Made by a program: the position numbers and the translations under genes | Shown here: piece after piece, positions 22,253 through 34,375 of the stretch | How positions within the stretch are numbered: position 1 is the first letter of the stretch | Layout: each line of letters begins with the position of its first letter | Notes under the pieces: model-generated | Seen by the model: the letters and a program-made list of their open reading frames with translations, nothing else | Told to the model about the DNA's origin: nothing | Databases searched by the model: none | Origin: Acanthochromis polyacanthus | Lineage: Eukaryota > Chordata > Actinopteri > Pomacentridae | DNA length: 64,000 nucleotides | Reading direction: 5' to 3' | Assembly (NCBI RefSeq): GCF_021347895.1 | Contig: NC_067118.1 | Coordinates: 38,305,755 to 38,369,754 of the forward strand

Positions 22253-25000
22253 GTCGTCCGCTGAGTTCGAAGGTTTGGATCTATGTTCATCTCCCTCCAT
22301 TTGTTGTGTCAGCTGACCCTTTAGATAAACACAATCTGTCAGGTTGATGGTCTTTTAAGTTTCATCTTATGTACAGGGAGTGAAATATTAATATCCTCAG
22401 AATCCCACAGAGACTTTAGGTCTTACACAGGGCTCCAAGTGTTAACAAAAGATGTTTGCTATTCACTGGTAACTGCAGCAAAGAGCAACTGGATTACATA
22501 AATAGCAGTCGGTGTGTGTTGGAGCTCACACTGGAGCTAACTGAGCGCTTCCTCTTGAGTTTTTAAAGTGTTATTCCAAAGCAGGCAGGTTATCACAAAT
22601 TAATTTGCTGCTTTGATTTTTGCTGCTGTCAAATTTGAAGCTCTCTCAGCAGTCATGACAGAAGAAGTAGGACACAGCTCCATCACCTGAAGAGTCAGCG
22701 AAAGACACCGCTCGTTTCTGAATAAAAGTTCTTTTCTATTGCAGACGTTGAGCCAGTCTGACAAACTCAAGCTATCACAAATATATTTTCAAAGCTGTGA
22801 AATGAGCAGCCAATCTCGATCTGCTGCCAGTGCATCTGTGTTAGCAGCGTCTATCTCATTGTCAGCAGACAGCAGCGCTCTCATTACCATTTTATAAGGC
22901 CCGGTTGGCAGAGAGTGGTTGGCAGAGTGCTGTACGCCTAAGAACTCGCTTGGAGTGAATTAATATAAAACAGGATTCAGACACTGGCCCTAGATATTTT
23001 TAGTATCTTCTCAGGCTGAGGCTGCAGGGACGAAATGTCCAGAGCTGAGACAGTAAAAGACCAAATCTGTGCTGGGACCTTTACTGATAACAGCTCAGGA
23101 TCGAGAAGTCGGACCCTGTAGATTATTTGACTTTTAATGCGCTTCTCCTCTCTAGTGCATCATTTTGAGATGAAGCAAAACGTCTACACTCCTAAAATCA
23201 ATACAAGTGTGAACCATTTAAATGCAACAGCCCGGTATTTATCCTCAGCGAAAACATCACAAGCAATCTTTTTTAAAAAGATAATAACTAGTCCTGGCAT
23301 ATTGCAATCCATTTATTATCTTGTTCAGTATCGAATTGTTGCTGAGAATCATTATTATGGTGTTTACTTAGACTGCTCCTGCAGCTCCTGCATGTGTTCT
23401 ATATTCTTTACAAAGCAGAAGCAGCAGCGTTCATCTACTGTGAGATGTGCTTGTTCATCTTGCTTGAAGCCCACTGAACAGAGAGGCACAGACCGGAAAA
23501 GATTACAGCTCGGAAACTTGGCACCTCAGCACTTTTAAAAGGCTGTTAACCTTATCTCTGTGGCCATGAATGTTGCTGGATTGTTTGACATTCACTGAGG
23601 AAGTTATTTTGCGCAGAATGGTTTAGAGTTGTGTGCAAATGAAAGTAATAGAAAATGACCTTTTTTTTAGGAAGGAGTTATTCAGGTTGAAAGAAACCTT
23701 TCTAAATGTGACCTGCTCACTTTTTGTCAAGAAGTCCCTTAAATCTTCACCCTCTCTTTGCCCGTTTCAGACAAATTATTCCACTTTTCTTCCCTCTAAG
23801 TTTGTTAACTGAAGAGCAGCTCCAAGAAGAAATCAAATTCCCAAGCTTCTATGTGTACTCTCTCATTGTTTGACTCATTAAGGAGTGTTTACGCAATTAA
23901 CGTCACAGGAAAGTGAGGCTGCAAGGGAGGACTGCATCTTTACTTAATCAGGTATCTGCCTTTGCTTTAATGTTTTCCTTAAGGCCAGATTTTCTCATTG
24001 TGAGTAAGAGCTAGAGAGAAACAGTGAGATAGCAAAAACAGCGGCGTGCACAGAAATAAGCACTCTGCTTTTCATTTCTTTTTGCTTCCTTTTTCAACCA
24101 TTCATTTCTTTTCTTTCATCAACTTCCAATCAGTGACTGATTCATGTAATTTACTCTCTTGACAGCTTCACTCAGGTAGGCCTGATCTAGAAGGTGCCCT
24201 CTGCCTAACCTTGGACATCCTTTTCATTTCCTTGTGTCAGATTCTTAGACGGTAGAGACGCTGACCTGCCAGCTATTGATTGGAGGAATGAGAGATGCAA
24301 TCCAATATTCAATATCCGCCTTCTGTCATGCTAGGCTGCCATGCTGACAGTGGACTATATCGAGAGCAGCATGAGGGGCATTCATTATTCATGTGATCAA
24401 GAGCACTCTCTGTATGTACGCAATTATAGATTTTTCATGTATGTAGTTGTGCAGTGTATGTGGCTTTTTAAAAAAAGAAAACAAATCTGACCTGAACTTA
24501 TAGGTGCAACATGTTGGATTAACATTTAAAAAATTAACCGAAGCTTTCCACAGAAGGGGGCAGCATAAAGACAGAGAGTTGTGTTGGTGTTGCCCACCCC
24601 ATATTGTAAAAAACTAGGAAATGCATCGTTCCTGCCAAAGGTCTTTGGTCCCTCCTCCTGCTGAAACTGGTCATGATAACACTGCAATCTTAAATCTACA
24701 GTATACACGTGAAATATCAATGCAATACCACTTAAATGCTAATAATTAAGAACTGCAAAACCTCCCTATTGTTTGCACAATGTCTACGTCTTTTGCAGTG
24801 TTTTGTTTCATGAACAATCAAAGACAAAGAATGTAGAGGCCCCAAAGTAGAAACTCTGCAACCAAAGTGAAAACACCCGCAATCACTGAATCACAAGTTA
24901 AATAAGCTTACCTGATTACAACAATGTTCAGTACCCTTGTGATTTCCAGGCAGCCTAATTGCATGAGCATGGTTGTACAACAACCTGTAAACGCCAGAAC
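22253..25000. other. Intergenic sequence, no gene seen
   Basis: No coding exon or RNA gene could be supported. The open frame at 23137-23538 (133 codons) has no recognisable family features. Confidence 0.45.
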
Positions 25001-25009
25001 CTTCTCTAT

Positions 25010-25645
25010 TGCGGATCAATAGGATGTGTCTGTCTGCAAGTTTGCATAATGGCCTCAGGTGGAAACAAGATACCAGAGGAATTTTAAAAATCTGATAGTG
25101 AGAATTCACCACGATGGAAAGAAGGAAGATTAGCAACCAACCAAAAGTCAGTTAAAACACACGTGCTGCAGTTATCAGGTTAAATATAGCCATAGTATCA
25201 TGAATCAGAGCCACAGTGGCAGTGCTTCAGACTTGGCACAATAGTTATCATCAGCAAACAGCTCAGATAGTGTGAAGGACAGATTATAATACCAACTTCT
25301 ATGGATGGTTTCCAAGAAAATAATCTTTGCTTGTTCTGTGGCACAAAACTGCATGATGAAACATGACAAAACATGCAAAGAAGCCGGATGAATGCTGGGA
25401 GCCCTTTCTTTGATCAGATGAAGCTAAGATAAGTTGTTTATGTTTGGTGTAAACCTGCCAGGAACCACCACAGTGAATGCATTGTCCTGACAGTGACGTA
25501 CGTATAGGTGGGAGTGTGATAATATGGGGCTGCATGAGTGTAGAAGGTGTTGGGGATGTGGCATTTATAGATGGCACAATGAATAGCTGTGGATTTACCA
25601 CAATACTGGCTGACAAGATGATCTATCCATGAAATTTGTGTTATA
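25010..25645 (+). mobile_element. Decayed Tc1-like transposase
   Basis: The best block is at about 25509-25622 on the plus strand. It reads GGSVIIWGCMSVEGVGDVAF followed by IDGTMNSCGFTTILADKM, a Tc1-family DDE core in which GGS-(I/V)-WGC is diagnostic. Upstream, pieces resembling a helix-turn-helix half (ASGGNKIPEEF, SENSPRWKEG) occur in other frames, so several frameshifts and stops are present. Terminal repeats were not located. Confidence 0.6.
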
Positions 25646-26103
25646 TTTCAGTACAGCTTGTGTTGTTGCTTGCTGAACGACAGATGGTCTAAACAAAGTC
25701 GGTATGCCTGGTTTGTTTGTAACATCAGATTGCTTTGGTTTGGCAGATAGCTAGATGATGGGTTAACTGAGCTAGTCAGATACAGCTATTCTGAGTGGAG
25801 TGGACTAAATGTGAACAAACACAAAACTCACCAAACATATAACACTGTCAGCAATGTTGCCAAGCACTGTCTCCAGGAAAAGCAGCACCAGTGTTAACTC
25901 AGCGCTGGTTCTTCATCCTCTCATGTTGGACTGAGTGCAGCACAGAGTGTATACAAAAGATTGACAAAGCCTCCGGGTTTGAACAGTGGAGTCAGTGTGG
26001 CAGTGTCTTCAAGGTCCAGCATGGTGAGAATCTATTTTTTATTGTGTTTTGTGTTGTGTTTATTTGCCTCTCATCAAGCCTTCTACTACCCCTCCACCCC
26101 CAC

Positions 26104-26228
<125 letters not shown>

Positions 26229-27137
26229 AACATAATAACAGCCTCCCAGCTTTACAAGCCAGCAAGCTGATTTTATAATCACCATGTTGTCTGACAAACT
26301 CACTATACACATGAGTTAACAACAGCTGTGCTCTAAATTGATATTTCCATGCAAAATGTTAACTCAGAGAGGAAGTTAGAAGGCACTGGAAGTCTTGTTC
26401 TCACACTCACGTATGTCTGTGTTGATTGCCGTGTGTCAACTCAATCACAGAAGCAGACAGTCTTCTTCCTGAAGGGGGCATAAATGGCAGCAGATCATCT
26501 GCAACAGCTAGCTTAGAGCAGGGATAAAACCAATATTAGCCATATTTGCAATTTTGGAGCTTTAAAATTGAAACAGTCATTCTGACTACATGTGAGACTC
26601 AATTATTTGTTGAAAAGGGGCACTATAAAATCTGCCTCCGTTCTAATAGCCACTAGGGGACAGCAAAAAGAAGTCCGATTGTATTGAAGCCAATGAGAAA
26701 GTAATCCTGTTTCTCTCTTGATTTGTTATTTCAGTAAACACATTCCTAATGAGTTTATGGTATCAATCGCTAGATTCAAGCCTCCTTCAATACAACACAG
26801 TGTTCATTTAGTAAATTCTAGGTTTATTTTGGTGTCTGGATAGCGTACCTGGTTGAAGAGTCAACCTATGAATTGGGACTAGAATATCTTCACATTAATT
26901 GATTCCGACCCATGGCGTGATTTTCTGCATGTTGCTTCCCTTTCTCTCCTCGCCCATCATTGGCATCATCTCTCAACTGCGAAAGGCAACATTTGATCTT
27001 TAAAAAAAAAAATCATAGTTACCACATCCTACCATGTCCTTGAGTTGTCAGTCAGATCCCCCTCTCACTCATTAACCTTGCCTGACAAACGTCAGTGGGG
27101 TTACTGCATTCGGTGCGGTATCTGGCTGGCTGGGTAA

Positions 27138-27215
27138 GTATGTATGTATGTATGTATGTATGTATGTATGTATGTATGTATGTATGTATGTATGTATGTA
27201 TGTATGTATGTATGT
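27138..27215. repeat. (TATG)n microsatellite
   Basis: About 19 uninterrupted copies. It is followed at once by GGCTATGTCCGTTCCGATAT, which I associate with a dispersed fish repeat, so the array probably marks one end of that element (to about 27440). Confidence 0.95.
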
Positions 27216-27406
27216 GGCTATGTCCGTTCCGATATCTCTGCAAGTGCTGAAGTCAAGATAATCAAACTTGGCACTGAAGATCAGTCTAAGGTCCCCTGCT
27301 CAGTTGTGGAGTTAGAGGTCAGCAGATCAACTAGGAAGGGAGATATGTACGATGATCAAAATTGATACATATTGCATCATTTGTATAGGGAGGACAGGGT
27401 TTTCGC

Positions 27407-27436
27407 CAGTAGAGGGCGTGGTTCTGCCCTCTACTG
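27407..27436. repeat. Short perfect inverted repeat at the end of a dispersed element
   Basis: CAGTAGAGGGC (27407-27417) and GCCCTCTACTG (27426-27436) pair perfectly around an 8-nt loop. It may be the terminus of the element that starts at the TATG array. Confidence 0.5.
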
Positions 27437-28084
27437 AGGGCTCGTCTAGTTACACCTGGTTTGAAAAGATCAAGGTGGTGATAGCCAAATGCCAAAGTTG
27501 ATGTTTCAACTGGATTTTTCATAAACCAACGGTCTGCATCACTGTCAGTCGGTCAATTGCATCTGACGAAATCGGTGACATGAATAAAGTTCTTCATTCA
27601 GTTCCCTCTGTACAGTAATTCAGTCAAATGTTCTTTGCACCTTCCTTAATGCTGTACCAGGCCTGCTAGCCTTCTGATAGCATCAGGTTTCCATAACAGT
27701 ACCAGTTGCTTAGCTGTCTCACCACATGTCCATCCAGGGCTAGTCTACGTTGCCTAACGATGGTTGACAAGCGTGGATGTGAGCCGTATAGCAACTTATT
27801 GTTGAGGTGTGATTTCCAGGAGATGTTTTATACCATCTGTAGCTTTCTGGTAGATGTACCATCACCTCTTTTTTAGAGTGACCTCAGTAGTGACCAGGGA
27901 TCAGATCCATAGAGCAAGATGGATTCCACTGGCATCTTGAATACTCTCATTTTGGGTGCTGTTTTAATTGGGATATATATATTTTTTGACAGAGTGTAAT
28001 CCTCCCCAAGCTTTACCAGTTTTTGTTTCTGTATCATGTTCTGTGTCGGTGTAGCCACCAAGATATAGGAAATCAACTACAATT

Positions 28085-28205
28085 CTACAATTTCATTTAG
28101 CAGACGCTTTTGTCCAAAGCGACGTACAACACAAGCAAGAATTCAGACATAAGGAAAAACCTGTAGTAAGTGCAAAAAGTGCTTCAAGTGCGATTGGTCA
28201 AAGGT
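28085..28205. repeat. Common fish repeat block (TTTAGCAGACGCTTTTGTCC type)
   Basis: CATTTAGCAGACGCTTTTGT followed by CCAAAGCGACGTACAAC is a sequence found in thousands of copies in teleost genomes, near the ends of various elements. No coding content is present. Confidence 0.6.
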
Positions 28206-28236
28206 GTTGCCATCAAGTTGCAGAAGAATTGCCAAA

Positions 28237-28270
28237 CCCCCCCCCCCCCCCCCCCCCCTTTTTTTTTTTT
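28237..28270. repeat. Homopolymer C22-T12 run
   Basis: Twenty-two consecutive C are followed by twelve T. The lengths are prone to sequencing and assembly error. Confidence 0.85.
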
Positions 28271-28834
28271 AAATCTTTGTCAGTCAGTGCTTGTTTACTG
28301 AAGTTACAGATTTTGCTCTCTTATAAGCTAGGCTTATAGTGAAATCCCGCCCCTGTCTGGTTTCACTTGGGCAATCAACAGAGGGTGTGACCCGCGTCAG
28401 CTGCCCTCACCTGTTGTTGCAGAGAGAAACTGAAACTCCAGTACTAAGCACTCAACGACCCCCAACACAAAAACAAAAATAAAGCAATTCAAGCTTACCT
28501 AAGCTGGCTCAACCTTCTTCTGTCAAGATTCAGTGCTTGTTTGCAACTATTCAATTTCTGACCAATCTAGTGCATGCAATGTCTCCTCAGATGTTGGGTT
28601 AAGGTGCACGGACTTCGTCTTTGCAGCATTCAGGAAGAGTCCAGTCTGTCTTGTCTTTCACTCTAGCTGATGCAGAAGGTCTTCTGCTTCACTGAGAGTA
28701 TAAATCATTGTAGCTACATCCATCTTTTACATACAGACTGGTTGTTGTAGTGACTCACTATTGCTTTTTTTGAGATAAGAAGTGATATCACAAGGCAGAA
28801 TGGGCCAAAGTTAGCTGATTAGCATACAAACTTA

Positions 28835-29225
28835 CAGCCATGGCCATAAGTTTGGACACAACATGACTTATGTCTGTTTTGATGTCTATTCCAGAACATA
28901 ACTAATATTTTTTGACAGCACCAGTTTAATTAGTCAACAAATCAACAAGGGATATAATATTATCAATAAATTCCAACAATTGGAACAACTTTGTTCCCAA
29001 AACCTAATATTAGAAGAAAATAACAAAAAAAATGCAGTACTTTCACAACCGAATTTGGTAAGAATAACAAAATGACACCAAACTCTTTTGATGTTTTTTA
29101 AAATATGAAACTTAATATAGTTCTCAGGAGTTGTGTATTATCACCCAAACACTTCAGTATTTTGTGGTATTTTCTAAGATTCACAAGCGTCATGGTACTT
29201 GTGTCCAAACTTATGGCCATGGCTG
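28835..29225. mobile_element. 391-bp MITE with perfect 27-bp terminal repeats
   Basis: The left end starts CAGCCATGGCCATAAGTTTG at 28835. The right end, read in reverse from 29225, is identical for 27 bases, with a further near match after a 3-nt gap. TA flanks both ends (28833-28834 and 29226-29227), the target-site signature of Tc1/mariner transposases. No open reading frame is present, so it is non-autonomous. The perfect ends suggest a relatively recent insertion. Confidence 0.9.
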
Positions 29226-32148
29226 TAAGTACATATCTCTGCATCACAATAAACAGACATCTTTAACACACCATCAATACTGTTTTTTCTTCACATTCTG
29301 CTGATGTTGTGATAATTTTTTAATGCGTCAAACTAAAAACAAAAACTCCATCTTACTTTCACTTGCTGATTTGCTGACTGCAGACTCTCCTTCTTGCAGC
29401 GCATTTTTAACACAGCACATTCACTTTCTTGTGCAGAAACTTTTCAGGCCATCTCTGCAGCTGCTGGTCACCTCATCCTGCACGCAACCTGAGCAGGTGA
29501 AAAGAGCAGCAGAATGAGGTGTTGACATGCCGCCAGTCCGAGACGTCTCCCTGCCTTGGGGAAGTGGCATCTACTTTGCAACGCAAGGTTCCTCCAGGTT
29601 AGCAAGACGAGCACTTCTTTGGAGGAAGCTCATGGCTCACAGAGCTGTTAGCGAGAGAGGTGAGACAGAAAACACTCTGAGGAATAGTGCACTGCTCGTT
29701 ACAGCTGCCACCGTGTCACGGCTGAAAGTGTTTGTCGTATTAGCAAGTGACAGCACATGATGGGCAACTGTTGGCAAAGACACACACACACAACTCTGCA
29801 CACACACACACACACACACACATTACGACCACACACGTAATAATGTGCAATTTGAATTGGAAAACATTTAAAGATGCGAGGAGTAAATTCCCCCTCATCA
29901 CGATTAAATTGACATTTCTGTGATGGCATGTCAGGGATTAGCTGTCAGAGTCACAGCCGAACTAAGTGTCATTCTTGATTGTATGCTGATTGAGATGACG
30001 CTTAGCCACCTACCAAGAGCACCCCAGAGTTTTACATTACAGCCCTCTTCTAATTGACAACACCCCTCATGTCAGCACGAGTCTAATGTTCACACTGTGT
30101 GGCGGCAGCTGATGAAATGTAAAACTGGGGGTTGCAAGAGTGCAAAAGCGTGTATCTGTGGATGGCTGATGTGGGAGTAAGGATGCTGTATGTAGTATTA
30201 GTGCAGACAGGAAAAGATGGAGAACAAAGAGGGAGGGGAAACAGGTCCGTGAAGTGGAGATCTGAAGTACTGATGTTTGGAAAAAATCACAGATTGCTGG
30301 GTGACACGAGGGAAGAAATGCATGTGTGAGAGCAGCAGAGAGAAGAAGAAGAACAGTTGGTTTAAAAAAAAAGATGGATGGGTAATGCAACAGTGTGATT
30401 AAAAAGAGATTGCGAATCTGCATCACAAGAGAAATCTCCACCTTGCTAAATCTTGAATTCAAATGGCTGCATGTCAGAGTTGGACTCTCATGACTCGGAG
30501 GCAGCCGTGATCCGTGATTGGTCTCGGTGGGAGCGAGGGGCTGAGATTGAGGCTGTGGCCAAGGCCATGAAACGCTTCTGTGTTCGAGCATTACTCGTGC
30601 TGTCAGAGAGATACTGTGCGGAGATAGAGGGGGAGAAGGATAAAATATTCATTCCAAAGCTACAGTAGCTCTCTGTCAAGATGCAGAGCTTCGTTTTTTC
30701 AGAAAGAGTGGTTCCTCTCTCTCCCCCATCCATCAGTGTTGCTTATAAAGTTTTCCATTACGAGAACTTGCACTTTCAGTTGTCCAGGTCATCAATAATT
30801 TAGCAGGTTTGTCCTGTCGAGCTGCTTACTCTGGAGCATTCGTGTGCCCTCTCCGGTCTCTCTGTCTGCGGTACAACAAGGAATGCTGTTGATTTTGATT
30901 TTCGATCAGGTGTTCCCTCAAGTGCTCTGTGGTGGAGTGTCTAATTAATTCAATTTGACCTTTGGGTATAGAAGTCAAGTGTTGGACTGAAGAGCATGAG
31001 ATTCATCCATAGAGATTAGCTTTTGCATTGGAATATTCTGAAGGAGGCAGAAGAATCTATTGGCCTTTCCAGATTGAAGCAACCAGCAATGTTTACCCTT
31101 AATGTTCAGAGGTCAGTGCACGTTCACAGACCGGGAGCACAAATGCACAGCTGTGCTGTCAAGTCACTTAAACGTGTTCAGTACAATTCAGCGTTGCTAT
31201 GAAATGGAGAACGCAGCCTACTTTATGCAGAAGGAGCTGAATGAGCCATTTATTCCACTCTGTCCTGGTTGTTCCTATTGTTTTACAACCAGTCGAAACG
31301 AATCGACAGAATGCTTTGTTTGTAATTACATACAATATGCCTGGTTTTTACCCCGAGCATAATATTTGTCATTCCAATTCAAAACTCTTACAAATCACTT
31401 TTTATGATTCTATGCAGTTATGATTGAGACTGAGTGATCCAATAGAATGTTTCTGGCAAACACACGGGTAAAAAGCTGTTAGCAGCTGAGTTCAACTCTC
31501 CGCCAGCTGTTCCTTGGCTGTGTGTCATTCATTCCCCTGCTTGCTTTTGTCACATTTATTGTCAATCTCTGTGGCAGCTATCCATTAGATCCAAGGAAAA
31601 TGCCATCAAAATGGGGAAGGGAAGTAAAAAAAAAAACAATAAACAGCCAAGTGGGTTAGTTCTTAATTGAGAATAGGTAATGAGCACAAATCACAGGACT
31701 GAAATGAAAAAAGGAGGAAAAGAGGGAGAAAGACCACGCTACTCAACTGAATAAATCAAATGTAACAAAAACAAGACTTCTACTGGAAGTCTAAAGCACA
31801 CAGATTGAACTTGCATCAACAAAATACCATATCTAAAACCAAAACTTAGCTTACCCACTCAAACCAGTCCAAAAAAGTAAAAGGAGTAGCACATCTCTCT
31901 GATATCTAACACTCTTTAAACCACCAGAGACTTCAACATAAACCCTAGATAAGTCAAAAACCTCCTTCTTGGAAACTGCTATCTCACACAAATCTTAAAC
32001 AATTCTCTAACGCAAAGACACACAGGTAATCTGCACAACACACAGAAACTGAATGTAAGTGACAGAAAAGAAAATATGGAATGGCTAAAAGCTGTTTTTG
32101 ACTATAAAATGCCACAGCTATTGATGGAAGAACTTTCGTGATTTCGGG
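29226..32148. other. Intergenic sequence with small CA arrays
   Basis: The stretch contains an imperfect (CA)n at 29779-29822. A 174-codon minus-strand open frame at 30067-30591 has no recognisable features and is not called. No gene is seen. Confidence 0.45.
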
Positions 32149-32317
32149 TATTATCAAGAAAATTATGTAAAATGGCTAGATATCAGATTTTAAATTTAAT
32201 TTTTATGAGCTATTTTTTGTTTTTATCACTATATTTGTCCAAACCAATGTACCAGGCATTAAAATGAACAAGAAATGGGAGAAAACAAGGGTGGTCTAAT
32301 CATTTTTTCCACCACTG
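32149..32317 (-). mobile_element. Solo end of the 9050-10232 Tc1-like family
   Basis: Read in reverse from 32317, the segment gives CAGTGGTGGAAAAAATGATT, then AGACCACCCTTGTTTTCT, TTAATGCCTGGTACA, GTTTGGACAAATATA and ATAGCTCATAAAAATT. This follows the left end of the element at 9050 in order for about 150 bp. A TA follows the end at 32318. The rest of the element is missing. Confidence 0.75.
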
Positions 32318-32319
32318 TA

Positions 32320-33439
32320 TATTAAAAATTACATTTCTTTATATGGTCATCTTTGAAATAAGGGTGCAAGAATTTTAAAGAAAGAACTATGAAATGCTAA
32401 ACTATCTAAATAGAGAGATACAACTAGACAATAAGTTTTTGTTGTTGTTCTGTCGATGAAGTAATTATCTCAGACTTTTACAGAACAACAGAACTAACAA
32501 GTGAGATTTCCTTCTCGTTCTTTACAGTCAGTGAAGCTGACATATGGAACTTGATTTAGCAGTGACATAAAAGACCAAACATAGGGTTAAACCTGTGTCA
32601 CTGAGTTTGTTTGTGAAAGGCTATGTGCTATACAAATAATCAGTATGCACAGAAAGCAGGATCCTGATGCCCTGCCCTTGGATAAGGGCCTGGACACTTC
32701 AGTAGATCCTCTACAGAAAATTGATAGAAGCCCTTGACCTTGACATGTATTATTCATGTACCTTTACAGTGAGGTAATAAAGGGCACTTCACAACTTCAG
32801 AATACAGATTTATGCTGCACTAAGTGTAGGAAAAATACATTAATGTGAGATTTCAAAGCCTTCAATCTAAAAAAAACACTGTGTATCAGTAAGAAATGCT
32901 AACGCTCAGAAAGCTTGTGTAGACTTGAACAGATCAAAGAATCTCAGCAGATACCTAAACAAACGTCGGGATTATCTGGATCGCAGCATCATGGCATCTG
33001 CGTGGGAGTCAAGTGTGTGTGTATGTGTGTTTTAATCTGTGCCCTCATTTGTCACTAAACCATACAGCATGAATCCAACCGGGGCAATCTCATTCCTCCT
33101 CACAGGGCACTGCTCAGTGTGCCATGCCACAGAGAATTTTATGAATGATAACAGCACTATACATGGAGGCTATATAACGCATTGTGTGCCGGTTCAAATG
33201 TTGTGCATGAGATGAAAGGTTGGTGAATGGTTGGGAGGTTTTCATCTGTTGGGCAGAAATATGGTTCCAAAATACCTATACCAAGATTTAAAAAAAAAAT
33301 GCACAAACAGGAGGAGAAATTATGACTTGGAGGAAGAAACCAACATTGGAACATGTTCAAAATGTTGACTGTTCTCTTTGTATTGTTTGTTCTCCATCTG
33401 CTGTCCTCCTATACCCACCATAACCCCTCATCCCCACTC
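32320..33439. other. Intergenic sequence, no gene seen
   Basis: Nothing beyond short unsupported open frames. Confidence 0.4.
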
Positions 33440-33683
33440 TCACCCCAACTGGTCGGGGCAGATGGCTGCCTTCCCTGGGCCTGGTTCTGTCAGAGATATT
33501 TTTTGTTCCCCTCCCTCTTTAGAGAGGGTTCTTTTGGTTCCTTCCCAGCTTCCTTCCTTCACGGGGAATTCACAGCAAACTCTGGATTATTGGATTCTCT
33601 GTTCTTTGTTGAAAATTCGTAAGGTCTGTGCCTTATTATGTTAAGTGCTGTGAGATGAGATATACTGGGGAGCTGGCACTTCA
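33440..33683 (+). mobile_element. SINE-like repeat (CTGGTTCTG...GTAAGGTCT family)
   Basis: CTTCCCTGGGCCTGGTTCTG, then AGAGGGTTCTTTTGGTTCCT, TCTGTTCTTTGTTGAAAATT, CGTAAGGTCTGTGCCTTAT and GTGCTGTGAGATGAGATATA match a fish repeat that normally ends in TAAAATTGAATTGAATTG. Here the tail is missing at 33683. A matching tail (AAAATTGAACTGAATTGAAC) occurs at 34247-34266, so later sequence may have been inserted between body and tail. Confidence 0.6.
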
Positions 33684-33699
33684 GTTCCCAATATATGTA

Positions 33700-33792
33700 T
33701 GCATTTCAGATCAGTACTGGCCCTTTACTGCATGTCATTACTTTGTTTTCTTTCAAACTTCTGCACCACAGCAAATACAAGAAAAGCACTCA
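33700..33792. repeat. Direct repeat unit A (left copy)
   Basis: ATTTCAGATCAGTACTGGCC through CTTCTGCACCACAGCAAATA recurs at 34276-34366 with a few substitutions, in the same orientation and about 577 bp away. Confidence 0.75.
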
Positions 33793-34247
33793 GAGAGCAC
33801 AGCACCCCACTAAGGCTGCTCAGTCTTGTGTGTGTTATGCATGTGTACGTTACGCACGGATCGCATGACCTAAATATGTAGCAGCCACTGTTAATTGATG
33901 GGACTTGCAAACACTCCCACAATTTAATCAGTTGTTCCTTGACATGAGTCCCGGTCGACTTGTAGTAGGATTGCAATCATCTAATCATCAGCAGGCAGCT
34001 AGTAGCGTTCACTTGTTGTCATGGTAACAGTGACACCATCACGCAATGGGAAATCCTTAAGAAATCCGTGGAATCAGACTATAAGCTGCATCACTGTCAA
34101 AATCTAATGAGGTGGTCCTTGTGTCATGTGTGACCTTCCCTGAAAATGTCATCCAGATCCGTCATTCCATTTTTGAGCAATGTTGTGCACTGACAGACAA
34201 ACGGACGGCGATCATCACATAACTCTGCCGCATTCCTTGGCAGAGTA

Positions 34248-34375
34248 AAAATTGAACTGAATTGAACATCAGCAGCTCAGTTGATTTCAGATCAGTACTG
34301 AGCCTTTACTGCATGTCATTCCTTTGTTCTCTTTCTAACTTCTGCACCACAGCTAATAAAAGCCAGCAAATGAAA
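34248..34375. repeat. SINE tail plus direct repeat unit A (right copy)
   Basis: TTGAACTGAATTGAAC (a SINE-type tail) is followed by ATTTCAGATCAGTACTGAGC, TTTACTGCATGTCATTCCTT and TTCTGCACCACAGC. The latter duplicate 33700-33792. Confidence 0.7.

Noticed and set aside
27052..27365. Open frames rich in MYVC or IHTY repeats
   Set aside because: Artefacts of the TATG microsatellite.
27407..27436. CRISPR-like or terminator-like hairpin
   Set aside because: The genome is vertebrate; the inverted repeat is isolated and fits a transposon terminus.
30067..30591. 174-codon open frame on the minus strand
   Set aside because: It is long for chance but leucine/serine/proline-rich, with no domain, no splice context and no resemblance to a known family. 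It lies in low-complexity pyrimidine-rich sequence.
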